NCBI GenBank assembly: GCA_963740255.1 | Contig: CAVUDO010000002.1 | Span: 2,108,001-2,172,000, forward strand | Length of the DNA stretch: 64,000 nt | Direction of reading: 5' to 3' | From: CAVUDO01 sp963740255 | GTDB taxonomy: Bacteria; Actinomycetota; Actinomycetes; Mycobacteriales; Cryptosporangiaceae | In this document: positions 44,111 to 53,159 of the stretch, piece by piece | How positions within the stretch are numbered: position 1 is the stretch's first letter | Layout: every line of letters begins with the position of its first letter | Made by a program: the position numbers and the translations under genes | Notes under the pieces: generated by a model | What the model was told of the DNA's origin: nothing | Databases searched by the model: none | What the model saw: the letters and a program-made list of their open reading frames with translations, nothing else

Positions 44111-46478
44111 TCAGAGCTTTTCCAGGGGGGCGTAGCGGAGAAGGAACCAGCGGCCTTTGCCGTCGCCGAAGTCGACGCATGCCTGCGCCCGCTCGGCCTC
44201 GCCGCGCAGCTCCATCACCCGGCCCATGCCGTGGGTGTCGTGCGTGACCCGGTCGCCGACGGTCAACGACGGCACCGGGCGGTGACCGGCACCGGCCCGC
44301 GTGATCGGACGGGCCGCGTTGGCGAAGTGGGCGGCCAGCTTCTCCTGCGCGGAGTCGCCCGCCCAGCGCGACAGCGTCGCCTTCGGCTCGGGCGCCTCCC
44401 GTTCCCAGGACAGCAGCGAGGCCGGCACCTCCTCCAGGAACCGCGACGCCGGGTTGTACTGCGGCTGGCCCCAGGCGCTGCGGGTGATCGCCCGGGACAG
44501 CGCCAGCCGCTCGCGGGCCCGGGTGATGCCGACGTAGGCCAGCCGGCGCTCCTCCTCCAGTTCCTTGGGGTCGCCCGAGTGAGCGCAGGTGCGGGAAGAC
44601 GCCGTCCTCCAGGCCGGTGAGGAACACCACCGGGAACTCCAGGCCCTTGGCCGTGTGCAGGGTCATCAGCGTGACCACGCCGGACGCCTCGGCCTCGGGC
44701 GTGTCCGGGATCTGGTCGGCGTCGGCGACCAGCGAGACCTGCTCCAAGAACTCGACCAGCCCGGCCCGCGTCTCGGCCGCCGCGGCCCGTTCCTCGAACT
44801 CCCGGGCCACGCTGACCAGCTCCTGCAGGTTCTCCACCCGGCCCTCGTCCTGCGGGTCGTTGCTCTCCTCCAGCTCGGCGAGGTATCCCGTCTTGGCGAG
44901 GATCTCCTCCAGCAGCACGCTCGGGGGCTCCACCTGCGACACCGCCCGGAAGCCGGCCATCATCGCGGTGAAGTCGCCGACGGCCTTGGCCGAGCGGGCG
45001 TTGATGCCGGGGGCGTCGTCGGCCCGCTCCAGCGCGGCGACGAACCCGATCCGCTCCCGGGACGACAGCGCCTCCACGCACGCCTCGGCCCGCTCGCCGA
45101 TCCCCCGGCGCGGGGTGTTGAGGATGCGCCGGACGCTGACCGTGTCGTCCGGGTTGGCCACCGCCCGCAGGTAGGCCAGCGCGTCCCGGACCTCCTTGCG
45201 CTCGTAGAAGCGCACTCCCCCGACGACCTTGTAGGGCATGCCGACCCGGATGAAGATCTCCTCGAACACCCGCGACTGGGCGTTGGTGCGGTAGAAGACC
45301 GCGACGTCGGCCGGGCGATATCGGCCCGCGTCGGTGAGGCGGTCGACCTCGGTGGCCACCCAGGCCGCCTCGTCGTGCTCGTTGTCGGCGACGTACCCGA
45401 CGATCGCGTCGCCGTCGCCGGCCTCCGACCAGAGGTTCTTCGGCTTGCGCTCGGCGTTGCGGGAGATCACGGCGTTGGCGGCCGAGAGGATCGTCTGGGT
45501 GGAGCGGTAGTTCTGCTCCAGCAGGATCGTCCGGGCCTGGGGGTAGTCGCGCTCGAACTCGAGGATGTTGCGGATGGTCGCGCCGCGGAACGCGTAGATC
45601 GACTGGTCGGCGTCGCCCACCACGCACAGCTCGGCCGGCGGCGTGCCGGCCAGGGCCGCCGGGTCGTCGTCCCGCCCGACCAGCTCGCGGACCAGGGCGT
45701 ACTGGGCGTGGTTGGTGTCCTGGTACTCGTCCACCAGGACGTGCCGGAACCGCCGCCGGTAGTGCTCGGCCACCGCCGGGAACGCCCGCAGCAGGTGCAC
45801 CGTGACGGCGATCAGGTCGTCGAAGTCCAGCGCGTTGGCCTCGCGCAGGCGCCGCTGGTAGAGCGTGTACGCCTCGGCCAGGATCCGCTCGGTCGAGGAC
45901 GACGCCCTGGTCGTCCAGCTCTCCTCGTCGACCAGCTCGTTCTTGAGGTTGCTCACCTGTGCGGCCAGCGCCCGGGCCGGGAAGCGCTTCGGGTCGAGGT
46001 CGAGCTCGCGGGCGACCAGCGTCATCAGGCGGCGCGAGTCGTCGGCGTCGTAGATGGAGAAGCCGGACTTGAGCCCGGCCGTCTTTGCCTCGTTGCGCAG
46101 AATCCGGACGCAGGCGGAGTGGAACGTGGACACCCACATCGCTTTGGCACGGGGGCCGACCAGGGTGGTCACCCGCTCCTTCATCTCGCCGGCGGCCTTG
46201 TTGGTGAACGTGATCGCGAGGATCTCGCCGGGCTGGGCGCCGCGGTCCGACAGCGTGTGGGCCACCCGGTGCGTCAGCACCCGGGTCTTGCCTGAGCCGG
46301 CGCCGGCCACGATGAGCAGCGGCGACCCCTCGTGCGTGACGGCTGCCCGCTGCTGGTCGTTCAGGCCGTCGAGCAGAGTGGCGGCGTCGACGGCCAGCCG
46401 GACGCCTGGACGGCGTTTCGGGGCGGCGGACGTGTGCTCGGGGGACGCCTGCTCGGCGGCATCGTGGAGGGTGCTCAT
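44111..46478 (-). pseudogene. pcrA: UvrD/PcrA-type superfamily 1 helicase, disrupted by a frameshift
   Basis: 3'-5' DNA helicase for repair and replication restart. ATG 46478 precedes an N-terminal extension and then LLDGLNDQQRAAVTHEG, Walker A AGAGSGKTRVL, LVDEYQDTNHAQY (Walker B), VVGDADQSIYAFRGA, LEQNYRST and the late motif LMTLHTAKGLEFPVVFLTGLE. After HLRSLG the sequence leaves the frame. The remaining part (ending PSLTVGDRVTHDTHGMGRVM, then the Tudor-like C-terminus) reads from the frame that stops at 44111. Removing one base of the CCC run at 44574-44576 gives HLRSLGDPKELEEERRLAYV and 788 residues. A base-call error is the likely cause. Confidence 0.9.
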
Positions 46479-46583
46479 CGCGCCTCCGAGCCTACTCGGG
46501 ACGACCGACGCGTCGGGGACGGTCCAGGCGCGGCCGAAGGTAGTCGGTGGACGCTGCTGAATCGTTCCGGAACACTTCGTCCA

Positions 46584-47813
46584 GTGACCGTCCCTCCCCG
46601 CCAGCCGATCACCGCGACGGCCGGTGCCGGTGGCGTCGGACAGGGCGACGCGGACGCCAGCCGCCCCTCGTTCGACGCCCCGGCGTCCCGGACCGGACGG
46701 CTGCCGGTAGCCCTGCTGTTCGGGCTGTTCGGCGTCGTCGCGGGCACCTGGGCCGGCCGGATCCCCTGGGTGCAGGACGCGCGTCAGCTGTCCCCCGGCG
46801 AGCTGGGGCTGGCCCTGCTCGCTCCGGCGTTGGGTGCGGTGGTGGCGATGCCGTTCGCCGGCCGGCTCACCTCCCGGCACGGGAGCCGGCCGGCGGCCAC
46901 GTTCGCCATCGTCGCTGCCGGGGTCACGCTGATGCTGCCGGCGGCCGCCCCGACGCTGCCGCTGATCTGGGCGGGGCTGTTCCTGTTCGGTGCCGCGACC
47001 GCGACGCTGGACGTCGCGGTGAACGCGGCCGCCGTCGAGGTGGAGCGCCGTGCCGGCCGTCCGCTGATGTCCGGGCTGCACGGCCTGTGGAGCGCGGGCG
47101 GGCTGGCCGGGGCGGCGCTGGCCGGGGTGGTCGCGGCGGCGGGCGTCGGGGCGCCGGTGCACCTGGCCGCGGTCGGCGCCGCGACCGCGGTGGCCGGAGC
47201 GGTCCTGGCGCGACGGATGGTGCCCGGCCCCGCGGGCTCGGCGGCCGCGCCGGTGTTCGCGTTGCCCAGCCGCGGGGTGGTGCTGCTGGGCCTGATCGGC
47301 TTCTGCGCGTTCTTCGTCGAGGGTGTGGTCGCCGACTGGAGCGGCGTCTTCCTGGCCGGCTCCCGCGGCACCAGTGAGGCGGTCGCGGCCAGCGGGTTCG
47401 CCGTGTTCTCGGTGTGCATGGTGCTGGGACGGCTGAGCGGGGACGCCGTGGTGGCCCGGTTCGGCCCGGTGCCGACGGTGGCCGCGGCCGCGGCCGTCAG
47501 CGCGGCCGGGCTGACCTTCGCGCTGGCGGTGCCGTCCGTCCCGGCCGCGTGGATCGGCTTCGGACTGACCGGGCTGGGCATGGCCACGGTGGTGCCGCTC
47601 GCGTTCAGCGCGGCCGGACACCGCGCCGGCGGCGACCAGCACCGGGCCGCGACCGAGATCGCCGCCGTCGCCACGATGAGCTACGTCGGCTGGCTGGCCG
47701 GACCACCGCTCATCGGCGGGGTCGCCAGCGTCACCTCGCTGCCCGTGGCCCTGGGCGTAGCCGCGGCCCTCAGCGCAGCCATCGCGCTTCTCTCCCGCGC
47801 CCTCCGGCGCTGA
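46584..47813 (+). CDS. MFS transporter
   Basis: A 409-residue major facilitator with twelve predicted helices. The N-terminal half has VALLFGLFGVVAGTWAGRIP (helix 1) and FAGRLTSRHGSRPAATFAIV, the loop 2-3 motif. The family resembles YbjJ-like MFS proteins (the VNAAAVEVERRAGRPLMSGL motif on helix 4-5 is typical). The GTG at 46584 is the likely start; the ribosome site is weak. Substrate unknown. Divergent from pcrA. Confidence 0.85.
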   Translation: MTVPPRQPITATAGAGGVGQGDADASRPSFDAPASRTGRLPVALLFGLFGVVAGTWAGRIPWVQDARQLSPGELGLALLAPALGAVVAMPFAGRLTSRHGSRPAATFAIVAAGVTLMLPAAAPTLPLIWAGLFLFGAATATLDVAVNAAAVEVERRAGRPLMSGLHGLWSAGGLAGAALAGVVAAAGVGAPVHLAAVGAATAVAGAVLARRMVPGPAGSAAAPVFALPSRGVVLLGLIGFCAFFVEGVVADWSGVFLAGSRGTSEAVAASGFAVFSVCMVLGRLSGDAVVARFGPVPTVAAAAAVSAAGLTFALAVPSVPAAWIGFGLTGLGMATVVPLAFSAAGHRAGGDQHRAATEIAAVATMSYVGWLAGPPLIGGVASVTSLPVALGVAAALSAAIALLSRALRR

Positions 47814-47930
47814 GTCCTCCCGGCCACCTCGTCCGGGCAAGGCCACCCTGTCTGTGTCGGCGTGCGTGTCGTGGCGGTACGGCTCATGCCGAGCTTCGAC
47901 GTGGTGGTTCGATGGCTCCCATGGCACCCC

Positions 47931-48668
47931 CTAGACAGACCGGAGGGCGATGTCGATGGCGTCGCTCGGAGGAGAGATCACAGCGGGCGGGCGGGCGAGC
48001 CAGGCGTCCGCGGCGGCCTTGACGTTCGCCAGGTACTCCCGGGCGAGGCGCTGCAGGTGCCGCCCGTTCGCATCGGGGGCAGCCACCTCCAACCCGTCCG
48101 CGTCCATACCGAGCCCGCGGCAGAGCGCCACCGCCCGCGGGATGTGGACGTACTGGCTCACCAGCACCGCCTCGCGGACGCCGTATACGGAGACGGCCCG
48201 GGCGCAGGTGTCGTAGGTGTCCAGGCCGTACGGGTCGGCGACGATCGCGCGGGCCGGCACGCCGTGGTCGACCAGGTACCGGGTCATCGCCGCGACCTCG
48301 TTGCCGGACCGCCCCCCGGCGTCGCCCGACACCAGCACCACCCGGCTCCGCCCACTCCGGACCAGCGCCACGGCCCCGTCCAGCCGGGCGGCGAGCCAGG
48401 GCTTGGGGTAGACGCCGCCCGGAGCCAGCTGCGCTCCGAACACGATCGCCACCGGGTGCGCCGGCACCGCGGCAGGGGAGGCATACCGGTGGCCCGACGA
48501 GCTGGCGTTCACCCAGACGGCCGGCGCCACGACCGCCGCCACCGCCAGCAGGGCGAGCACCGCCGCCGCGAGCACGACCCGCCGCCGGCGGGTGACCGGC
48601 GACGCTTCCCGCGTCGGGGTCGCGGCCACGCGTGCCGCGCTGTTCGCACGCGGAGGACTGGCGGCCAT
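47931..48668 (-). CDS. YdcF/SanA-like membrane protein (DUF218)
   Basis: A 245-residue protein with one N-terminal transmembrane helix (VVLAAAVLALLAVAAVVAPA) and an extracytoplasmic DUF218 domain: VAIVFGAQLAPGGVYPKPWL, VLVSGDAGGRSGNEVAAM, DPYGLDTYDTCARA and LVSQYVHIPRAVALC. This is the SanA branch (vancomycin high-temperature exclusion protein), implicated in envelope integrity but without an established reaction. ATG 48668. Confidence 0.85.
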   Translation of the reverse strand: MAASPPRANSAARVAATPTREASPVTRRRRVVLAAAVLALLAVAAVVAPAVWVNASSSGHRYASPAAVPAHPVAIVFGAQLAPGGVYPKPWLAARLDGAVALVRSGRSRVVLVSGDAGGRSGNEVAAMTRYLVDHGVPARAIVADPYGLDTYDTCARAVSVYGVREAVLVSQYVHIPRAVALCRGLGMDADGLEVAAPDANGRHLQRLAREYLANVKAAADAWLARPPAVISPPSDAIDIALRSV

Positions 48669-48804
48669 GACGGCAGGCTAACCGCGGTCCGCAAGAACGG
48701 CCGGTCCGGCAGCCGCCAGGCAGGACCAGAATCGAGAGACACGCCAATCTGCACACCGGCTCAGGCGGTCACGATCTCGATTCGTCGGCGCGCGCCGACG
48801 GCCG

Positions 48805-49461
48805 CTACGGACGCCGCGGGACGAGGGCCGGCCCGACGTTGTCCTTCAGCCAGGTGTCCAGCGGGATCAGCTGCCGCCAGGCCTCGGCGACCCGTTCGCG
48901 GACCGCCGCGGTGTGCAGCCACGGAGCCGGCGGCTCGGACCTGCTCGCGATCAGTGACTTGTGCCGGAGCAGGGCCGCCCGGGGGTGCGAGTCGCCCCAC
49001 GGCTTCGGGATGCGCTTGAGCTGGTCGCCGCCGATCTCCCACCCGGCCGGGCCGAGGATGGCCAGCAGCGCGGCCAGGGCCCCGCCGGTCAGGTCGCCGT
49101 CGACCGCGGCGCGCAGCCGCACCGCCTGGTCGGTGGTGGTGTGGTAGTACCCGCCTCCGACGAACATGCCGTCGTCCGAGATGGCCAGGTAGAGGCCGCC
49201 GTCGCCCTCGGCGTTGTGCACGAGCGCCGCGGCCTGGGTCTTGTAGGGCGCCTTGTCCTTGCTGAACCGCACGTCACGGTAGGGCCGGAAGAACTTCGCC
49301 GGGCCGAACTCCGGTTCCAGCTCGTCGAGCAGCGCCCGCATGGGTGCGGCGACGCACTCGTCGTAGACCGCCTTGTGCTCGGTCCAGTACGCCTTGCTGT
49401 TGTCGGCGGCAAGGCCTTCGTAGAAGATCAGCATCCGCTCGGGGAACCCGGAGAAGCCCAT
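48805..49461 (-). CDS. DUF2461 domain protein
   Basis: A 218-residue cytoplasmic protein matching the DUF2461 family: GFSGFPERMLIFYEGLAADN then SKAYWTEHKAVYDECV, the FRPYRDVRFSKDKAPYKTQA core, and GGGYYHTTTDQAVRLRAAV. The function is unknown across bacteria. ATG 49461 was chosen because the family begins at the GF-GFP segment; ATG 49470 is three codons earlier. A palindrome (cgtcggcg/cgccgacg, 48783-48800) just past the stop may terminate transcription. Confidence 0.88.
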   Translation of the reverse strand: MGFSGFPERMLIFYEGLAADNSKAYWTEHKAVYDECVAAPMRALLDELEPEFGPAKFFRPYRDVRFSKDKAPYKTQAAALVHNAEGDGGLYLAISDDGMFVGGGYYHTTTDQAVRLRAAVDGDLTGGALAALLAILGPAGWEIGGDQLKRIPKPWGDSHPRAALLRHKSLIASRSEPPAPWLHTAAVRERVAEAWRQLIPLDTWLKDNVGPALVPRRP

Positions 49462-49587
49462 GTCACGCATCTTCGCGCACCCGTACGACACGCCACCACA
49501 CGCAGCCCACCGCGGCGTCGGCCAGCTGGTGGGACGGAGTAGCGGGCCAGTAGCGGACCCGGCGCACGGCATGCGACACTACGCGGC

Positions 49588-49653
49588 GTGACGTACCAGT
49601 CGGCATACTTTTTCTACGGCTCCGGGTCTCCGGCAGCCGTGGACACCGTCTGA
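49588..49653 (+). CDS. Aromatic-rich leader peptide for chorismate mutase
   Basis: A 21-codon ORF from GTG 49588 to TGA 49651-49653 encoding VTYQSAYFFYGSGSPAAVDT then V. Five of its first ten residues are Tyr or Phe (Y3, Y7, F8, F9, Y10). It is followed 17 bp later by a strong terminator hairpin and then by the chorismate mutase gene. This is the layout of a Phe/Tyr-responsive ribosome attenuator. No strong Shine-Dalgarno precedes it, so a leaderless or weakly initiated transcript is likely. Confidence 0.75.
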   Translation: MTYQSAYFFYGSGSPAAVDTV

Positions 49654-49669
49654 GCACACAGACCAACCA

Positions 49670-49700
49670 CGACGCCCCGGGCCCCGGCCTCGGGGCGTCG
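49670..49700 (+). terminator. Attenuator terminator hairpin
   Basis: A perfect 10-bp stem, CGACGCCCCG (49670-49679) with CGGGGCGTCG (49691-49700), around an 11-nt loop, then tcgcgttccg. It lies between the leader peptide stop and the chorismate mutase start (49745). A competing antiterminator was not resolved by eye. Confidence 0.75.
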
Positions 49701-49744
49701 TCGCGTTCCGTGGTCGGCCCGGGCACCCACGAGGAGCCCGCACC

Positions 49745-50086
49745 ATGACCGCACCGGCCACCGCACCGGAAAGCCCGACCGCCGCCGCCCAGCACGCCGA
49801 CGCGCCGCAGACCGATGCTCAACCAGGCGATGCCACACCCGGCGACCCCGATCCGATCGCCCCCCTGCGGAGCAGGATCGACGAGATCGACGCCGAGTTC
49901 GTCCGACTGTGGCAGGAACGCTCGCGGCTCAGCCGGCAGGTGGGCGCCGCCCGGATGGCCGCCGGCGGCACCCGCCTCGTCCTCGCCCGCGAGCAGCAGA
50001 TCGTCGAGACCTTCCGCGCCGCGCTCGGCGCCGAGGGCGCACAGCTGGCGATGCTCCTGCTCCGCGCCGGCCGCGGCCCGCTGTGA
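49745..50086 (+). CDS. Chorismate mutase (AroQ class)
   Basis: Converts chorismate to prephenate, the first committed step to Phe and Tyr. The 113-residue protein has a 38-residue Ala/Pro/Asp-rich N-terminus and an all-helical AroQ domain: PIAPLRSRIDEIDAEFVRLW, then ERSRLSRQVGAARMA with the Arg/Lys that bind the dianion, and REQQIVETFRAAL. It lacks the prephenate dehydratase part, so it is a stand-alone mutase. ATG 49745 has GAGGAG 8 nt upstream. The leader peptide and attenuator directly upstream suggest control by charged Tyr/Phe tRNA. Confidence 0.9.
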   Translation: MTAPATAPESPTAAAQHADAPQTDAQPGDATPGDPDPIAPLRSRIDEIDAEFVRLWQERSRLSRQVGAARMAAGGTRLVLAREQQIVETFRAALGAEGAQLAMLLLRAGRGPL

Positions 50087-50137
50087 CGGGTGCGGATCGG
50101 GCTGAGCCGACGGGTCAGGATCGCCCCGCGACCTTCC

Positions 50138-50164
50138 CGTCCTCCGTGACACCGCTGGAGGACG
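50138..50164 (+). terminator. Hairpin after chorismate mutase
   Basis: CGTCCTCC (50138-50145) pairs perfectly with GGAGGACG (50157-50164) around an 11-nt loop, 52 bp past the stop and before the convergent anti-sigma gene. Confidence 0.5.
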
Positions 50165-50242
50165 TCGGACGCGCCTCGTGGTCGAACGCGTCGCCTTCGC
50201 CGATCCGGCGCGGGTCGCCGGCGCACACCCGAACAGGGCCGC

Positions 50243-50938
50243 TCAGACCGCGGTGCGCAGGAGCGTGCGCCCTTCCGGGGTCCGCATCTCGATCGCGGCC
50301 AGGTCAGTGAGCGCGAACCGGGTCGCGGCGCCCAGTTCGAGGCTCTCTCCCGGCGCCACGCTCCACGAGCCGAGCGGGTCCACCAGCCCCGCGTCCGAGA
50401 CCGCGACGAGCAGGTAGGAGTGCCGGGCGCTGTACGAAGCACGGGCGTAGGCGCACCGCAGCAGGATCCGGGTCCCCCAGGCCGTCGGCGTCACCTCGAC
50501 CGAGGCCGTGACGGGCAGGGCCGCCCCGACCGGGGCCAGCGCGTGCCTGGCGGTGCTGGGAGACGCCACGGCCACCGAAGGTGCCGGACCCCCGCCCGCG
50601 CCCAGCCGCAGCGCCAACGGAACGCTCGCCGCCGCGACCAGCACCAGGCAGGCCGCCACCAAGAAGGCCAGCTGGCGGGTCCGCCGACGGCGACGGGCCC
50701 TCGCGGCGGCGAGCAGCCGGGGAAGCAGGGTGGCCGGCGCCGGATCGGTCGGGGACACGTCGACCGCCTCCGCCGGCGACACCCGGCCCAGCAGGCCGGG
50801 CAGGCCGGCCACCTCGCGCACGGACAGCCGGCACTCGGCGCAGCCCTCCAGGTGCGCCTCGAAGGACAGCCGCTCGTCCGGCGACAGCGCGCCCAGCACG
50901 TACGCGGAGCCGTCGTAGACGCGAAGGCACGTGCTCAT
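50243..50938 (-). CDS. Membrane anti-sigma factor (zinc-finger ZAS type)
   Basis: A 231-residue protein. The N-terminal cytoplasmic domain has H-x3-C-x2-C (HLEGCAEC) after SAYVLGALSPDERLSFEA, the ZAS/zf-HC2 pattern. One transmembrane helix (LAFLVAACLVLVAAASVPLAL) follows at about 90-110, then an extracytoplasmic domain of about 120 residues rich in beta structure. The ATG at 50938 overlaps the sigma gene stop (ATGA). It should sequester the neighbouring sigma factor until an envelope signal releases it. Confidence 0.88.
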   Translation of the reverse strand: MSTCLRVYDGSAYVLGALSPDERLSFEAHLEGCAECRLSVREVAGLPGLLGRVSPAEAVDVSPTDPAPATLLPRLLAAARARRRRRTRQLAFLVAACLVLVAAASVPLALRLGAGGGPAPSVAVASPSTARHALAPVGAALPVTASVEVTPTAWGTRILLRCAYARASYSARHSYLLVAVSDAGLVDPLGSWSVAPGESLELGAATRFALTDLAAIEMRTPEGRTLLRTAV

Positions 50939-51441
50939 GCCGTCACCCCCAGCTCCTCGAACACCAGCTTGAGCGCCCGCAGCGCGTAGTGGGTGCGGGA
51001 CTTCACCGTCCCCGGCGGGATGCCCAGCCGTTCGGCCGCCTCGGCCACCGACCGCCCGGCGTAGAAGCATTCGAGCAGCACCGTGCGGTGGTCGACGCTC
51101 AGCCGGGACAGCGCCTCGGCCACCAGCCAGGACTGCAGCAGCCGGTCGGCCTCGTCCGCGCCGGGGTTGTCCGGCACGGTGTCGGTGACGACCTCCAGCC
51201 GCCCGGCCGGCCGGCGCCAGGTGTCGATGGCCAGGTGGCGGGCGGTGGTGAACAGCCAGGCCCGGACCGAGCCACGCGCCGGGTCGAGCGCGTCGGTGTG
51301 CCGCCAGGCCCGCAGCAGCGTCTCCTGGACGAGGTCCTCGGCGCGGGCCCGCTCGCCGCCGGTGAGGCGGAGCGCGTAGGCCCAGAGCGCGTCGGCGTGC
51401 TCGTCGTGCAACGCACGCAACAGCTGCTCCTTGCTCTCCAC
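50935..51441 (-). CDS. ECF RNA polymerase sigma factor
   Basis: A 168-residue group IV sigma factor. Region 2 is WAYALRLTGGERARAEDLVQ then ETLLRAWRH; region 4 is LSVDHRTVLLECFYAGRSVA then EAAERLGIPPGTVKSRTHYA, with the helix-turn-helix. It is of the SigK/SigL-like group by its pairing with a ZAS anti-sigma. I took GTG 51441, with GGAGG 5 nt upstream, as the start; the upstream extension to 51531 is not sigma-like. Cotranscribed with its anti-sigma through the ATGA overlap. Confidence 0.92.
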   Translation of the reverse strand: MESKEQLLRALHDEHADALWAYALRLTGGERARAEDLVQETLLRAWRHTDALDPARGSVRAWLFTTARHLAIDTWRRPAGRLEVVTDTVPDNPGADEADRLLQSWLVAEALSRLSVDHRTVLLECFYAGRSVAEAAERLGIPPGTVKSRTHYALRALKLVFEELGVTA

Positions 51442-51603
51442 GCCGGCCTCCGTTCCTACGGCCGCGGCGCCCACCCGGACGGACGTCGCGGCCTTACCCG
51501 CACACACGCACGACCGTCCGCACCGGTTCACCGTGCCGTCCGCCGAACGCGGGCGGCACCCGGGAGCCTCCGGGTACCGCCCGTGCGTGCCGTGCTGGCG
51601 GGG

Positions 51604-52029
51604 TCAGGTCCAGAGCGCCAGGATGATCGCGCCGACCACCAGGCCGACCACGTGGTAGCCCGCGGTGATGGCCCACCACACCACCGGCTTGGGCTTCTGC
51701 GGATCGAAGTACCCGGTGACGAACAGCGCCGCGGCGGCCACGCCCGCACCGACGACGAGCCCGAGCACCAGGCCCTCGGCCAGGGTGTCGGTACCGGTGG
51801 CATTCGCCAGCATCGCCAGCGCGACCGTCTCGACCAGGCAGGTGACCGCCGGCCCGATGTACAGCCAGGGACCGGGGCTGGGACCGTCGGATCCGGCCCA
51901 GCCGTTCGCCGCCTGCCAGGCCTTGCCGAACAGGAACTCGGCGAACCACAGGCCGCCGATGGCGAAGTACACCACCGTGGCCACCAGGACCGCGAGCCAG
52001 TTCAGCTCGCCGAGGACTCCGAACGTCAT
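51604..52029 (-). CDS. DUF1761 membrane protein
   Basis: A 141-residue protein with four helices: LAVLVATVVYFAIGGLWFAE, WLYIGPAVTCLVETVALAML, LVLGLVVGAGVAAAALFVTG and the C-terminal YHVVGLVVGAIILALW. The GGLWFAEFLFGKAWQ segment is the DUF1761 signature. Function unknown. The ATG at 52029 has GAGGAGGGG upstream. It stands alone between the sigma operon and the polyprenyl synthase gene. Confidence 0.88.
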   Translation of the reverse strand: MTFGVLGELNWLAVLVATVVYFAIGGLWFAEFLFGKAWQAANGWAGSDGPSPGPWLYIGPAVTCLVETVALAMLANATGTDTLAEGLVLGLVVGAGVAAAALFVTGYFDPQKPKPVVWWAITAGYHVVGLVVGAIILALWT

Positions 52030-52146
52030 AGCCCCTCCTCAGGGTCGAACGCACGTGGGGGCGCTCAGTGTGGGCCGCACCCGGGAGTCTGTAAAGCACC
52101 TGGCCAGCGCGGCGCGCGACCGCGCCGGGCGGCGGCGCGGCAGGCG

Positions 52147-53157
52147 TCAGCCTGTGCGGTCGACCACGAAGCGGGTGAGCGCCTCCAGGGCCCGCCGGGC
52201 GGGCGCGTCGGGAAGGTCGACGATCGACTGCCTCGCCCGTTCCGCGTAGGAGGCCAGCGTCTGGCGGGCCGACTCCATCGCCGGGGAGTCGCGCAGCAGC
52301 GTCAACGCCTCCGCGTGCTCGGCGTCGTCGGTGAGCGGGCGGGACACCAGCTCCCGCAGCCGCGCGTAGGCCGGGTCGGCCGAGGCCAGCGCGTGCAGCA
52401 CGGGCAGGGTCGGGACGCCCTCGCGCAGGTCGGTGCCGGGGGTCTTGCCGGACTCGTCCGAGCTGGACGCCACGTCGAGCAGGTCGTCGGAAAGCTGGAA
52501 CGCCACCCCGATCACCTCCCCGTAGGCCGTCAGCTTGTCGACCACGTCGGGCGGGCAGCCGGCGAACATCGCGCCGAAGCGGCCGGACGTGGCGATCAGC
52601 GAGCCGGTCTTCTCGGCCACCACGTGCAGGTAGTGGGCCAGCGGGTCGGCGTCGCCGATCGGGCCGGCGGTCTCGCGGATCTGGCCGGTGACCAGCCGGG
52701 CGAACGTCCGGGCCTGGATCCGTACGGCGTCGGGCCCGAGGCCGGCGACGATGTCCGACGCGCGGGCGAAGAGGTAGTCGCCGGTGAGGATCGCGACGGT
52801 GTTGGTCCAGCGGGTGTTCGCGCTGGCGGCCCCGCGGCGCACCTCGGCCTCGTCCATCACGTCGTCGTGGTAGAGGGTCGCGAGGTGGGTCAGCTCGACC
52901 ACCACCGCGGCCGGCACAACCCCCGACGCGGCCGAATCGCCGAAGTGGGCCGCGAGCAGCGTCAGCAGCGGGCGGAACCGCTTCCCTCCGGCGTCCACCA
53001 GGTGCCGGGACGCCTCGGTGACGAACGCGTCGGCGTTCTGCACCGCGTCGCGCAGCGCCGCCTCGACCTGCTCCAGCCCGCCGCGGACGGACGCCGCCAG
53101 CTCGGGATCGGCGAGTTCGATCCCGAGCACTCCGCGTCCCGCTGCCGCCGACGTCAT
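52147..53157 (-). CDS. Polyprenyl diphosphate synthase (trans, long chain)
   Basis: Condenses isopentenyl diphosphate to a long polyprenyl chain, most likely the menaquinone side chain. The 336-residue protein has the substrate-binding GGKRFRPLLTLLAA, the first Asp-rich motif in TLYHDDVMDEAEVRRG and the second in FQLSDDLLDVASS. ATG 53157 starts 2 bp after the nuoN stop, so it is the last gene of the complex I operon, which suits a quinone-biosynthesis role. The organism's quinone itself cannot be read from the sequence. Confidence 0.92.
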   Translation of the reverse strand: MTSAAAGRGVLGIELADPELAASVRGGLEQVEAALRDAVQNADAFVTEASRHLVDAGGKRFRPLLTLLAAHFGDSAASGVVPAAVVVELTHLATLYHDDVMDEAEVRRGAASANTRWTNTVAILTGDYLFARASDIVAGLGPDAVRIQARTFARLVTGQIRETAGPIGDADPLAHYLHVVAEKTGSLIATSGRFGAMFAGCPPDVVDKLTAYGEVIGVAFQLSDDLLDVASSSDESGKTPGTDLREGVPTLPVLHALASADPAYARLRELVSRPLTDDAEHAEALTLLRDSPAMESARQTLASYAERARQSIVDLPDAPARRALEALTRFVVDRTG

Positions 53158-53159
53158 CG

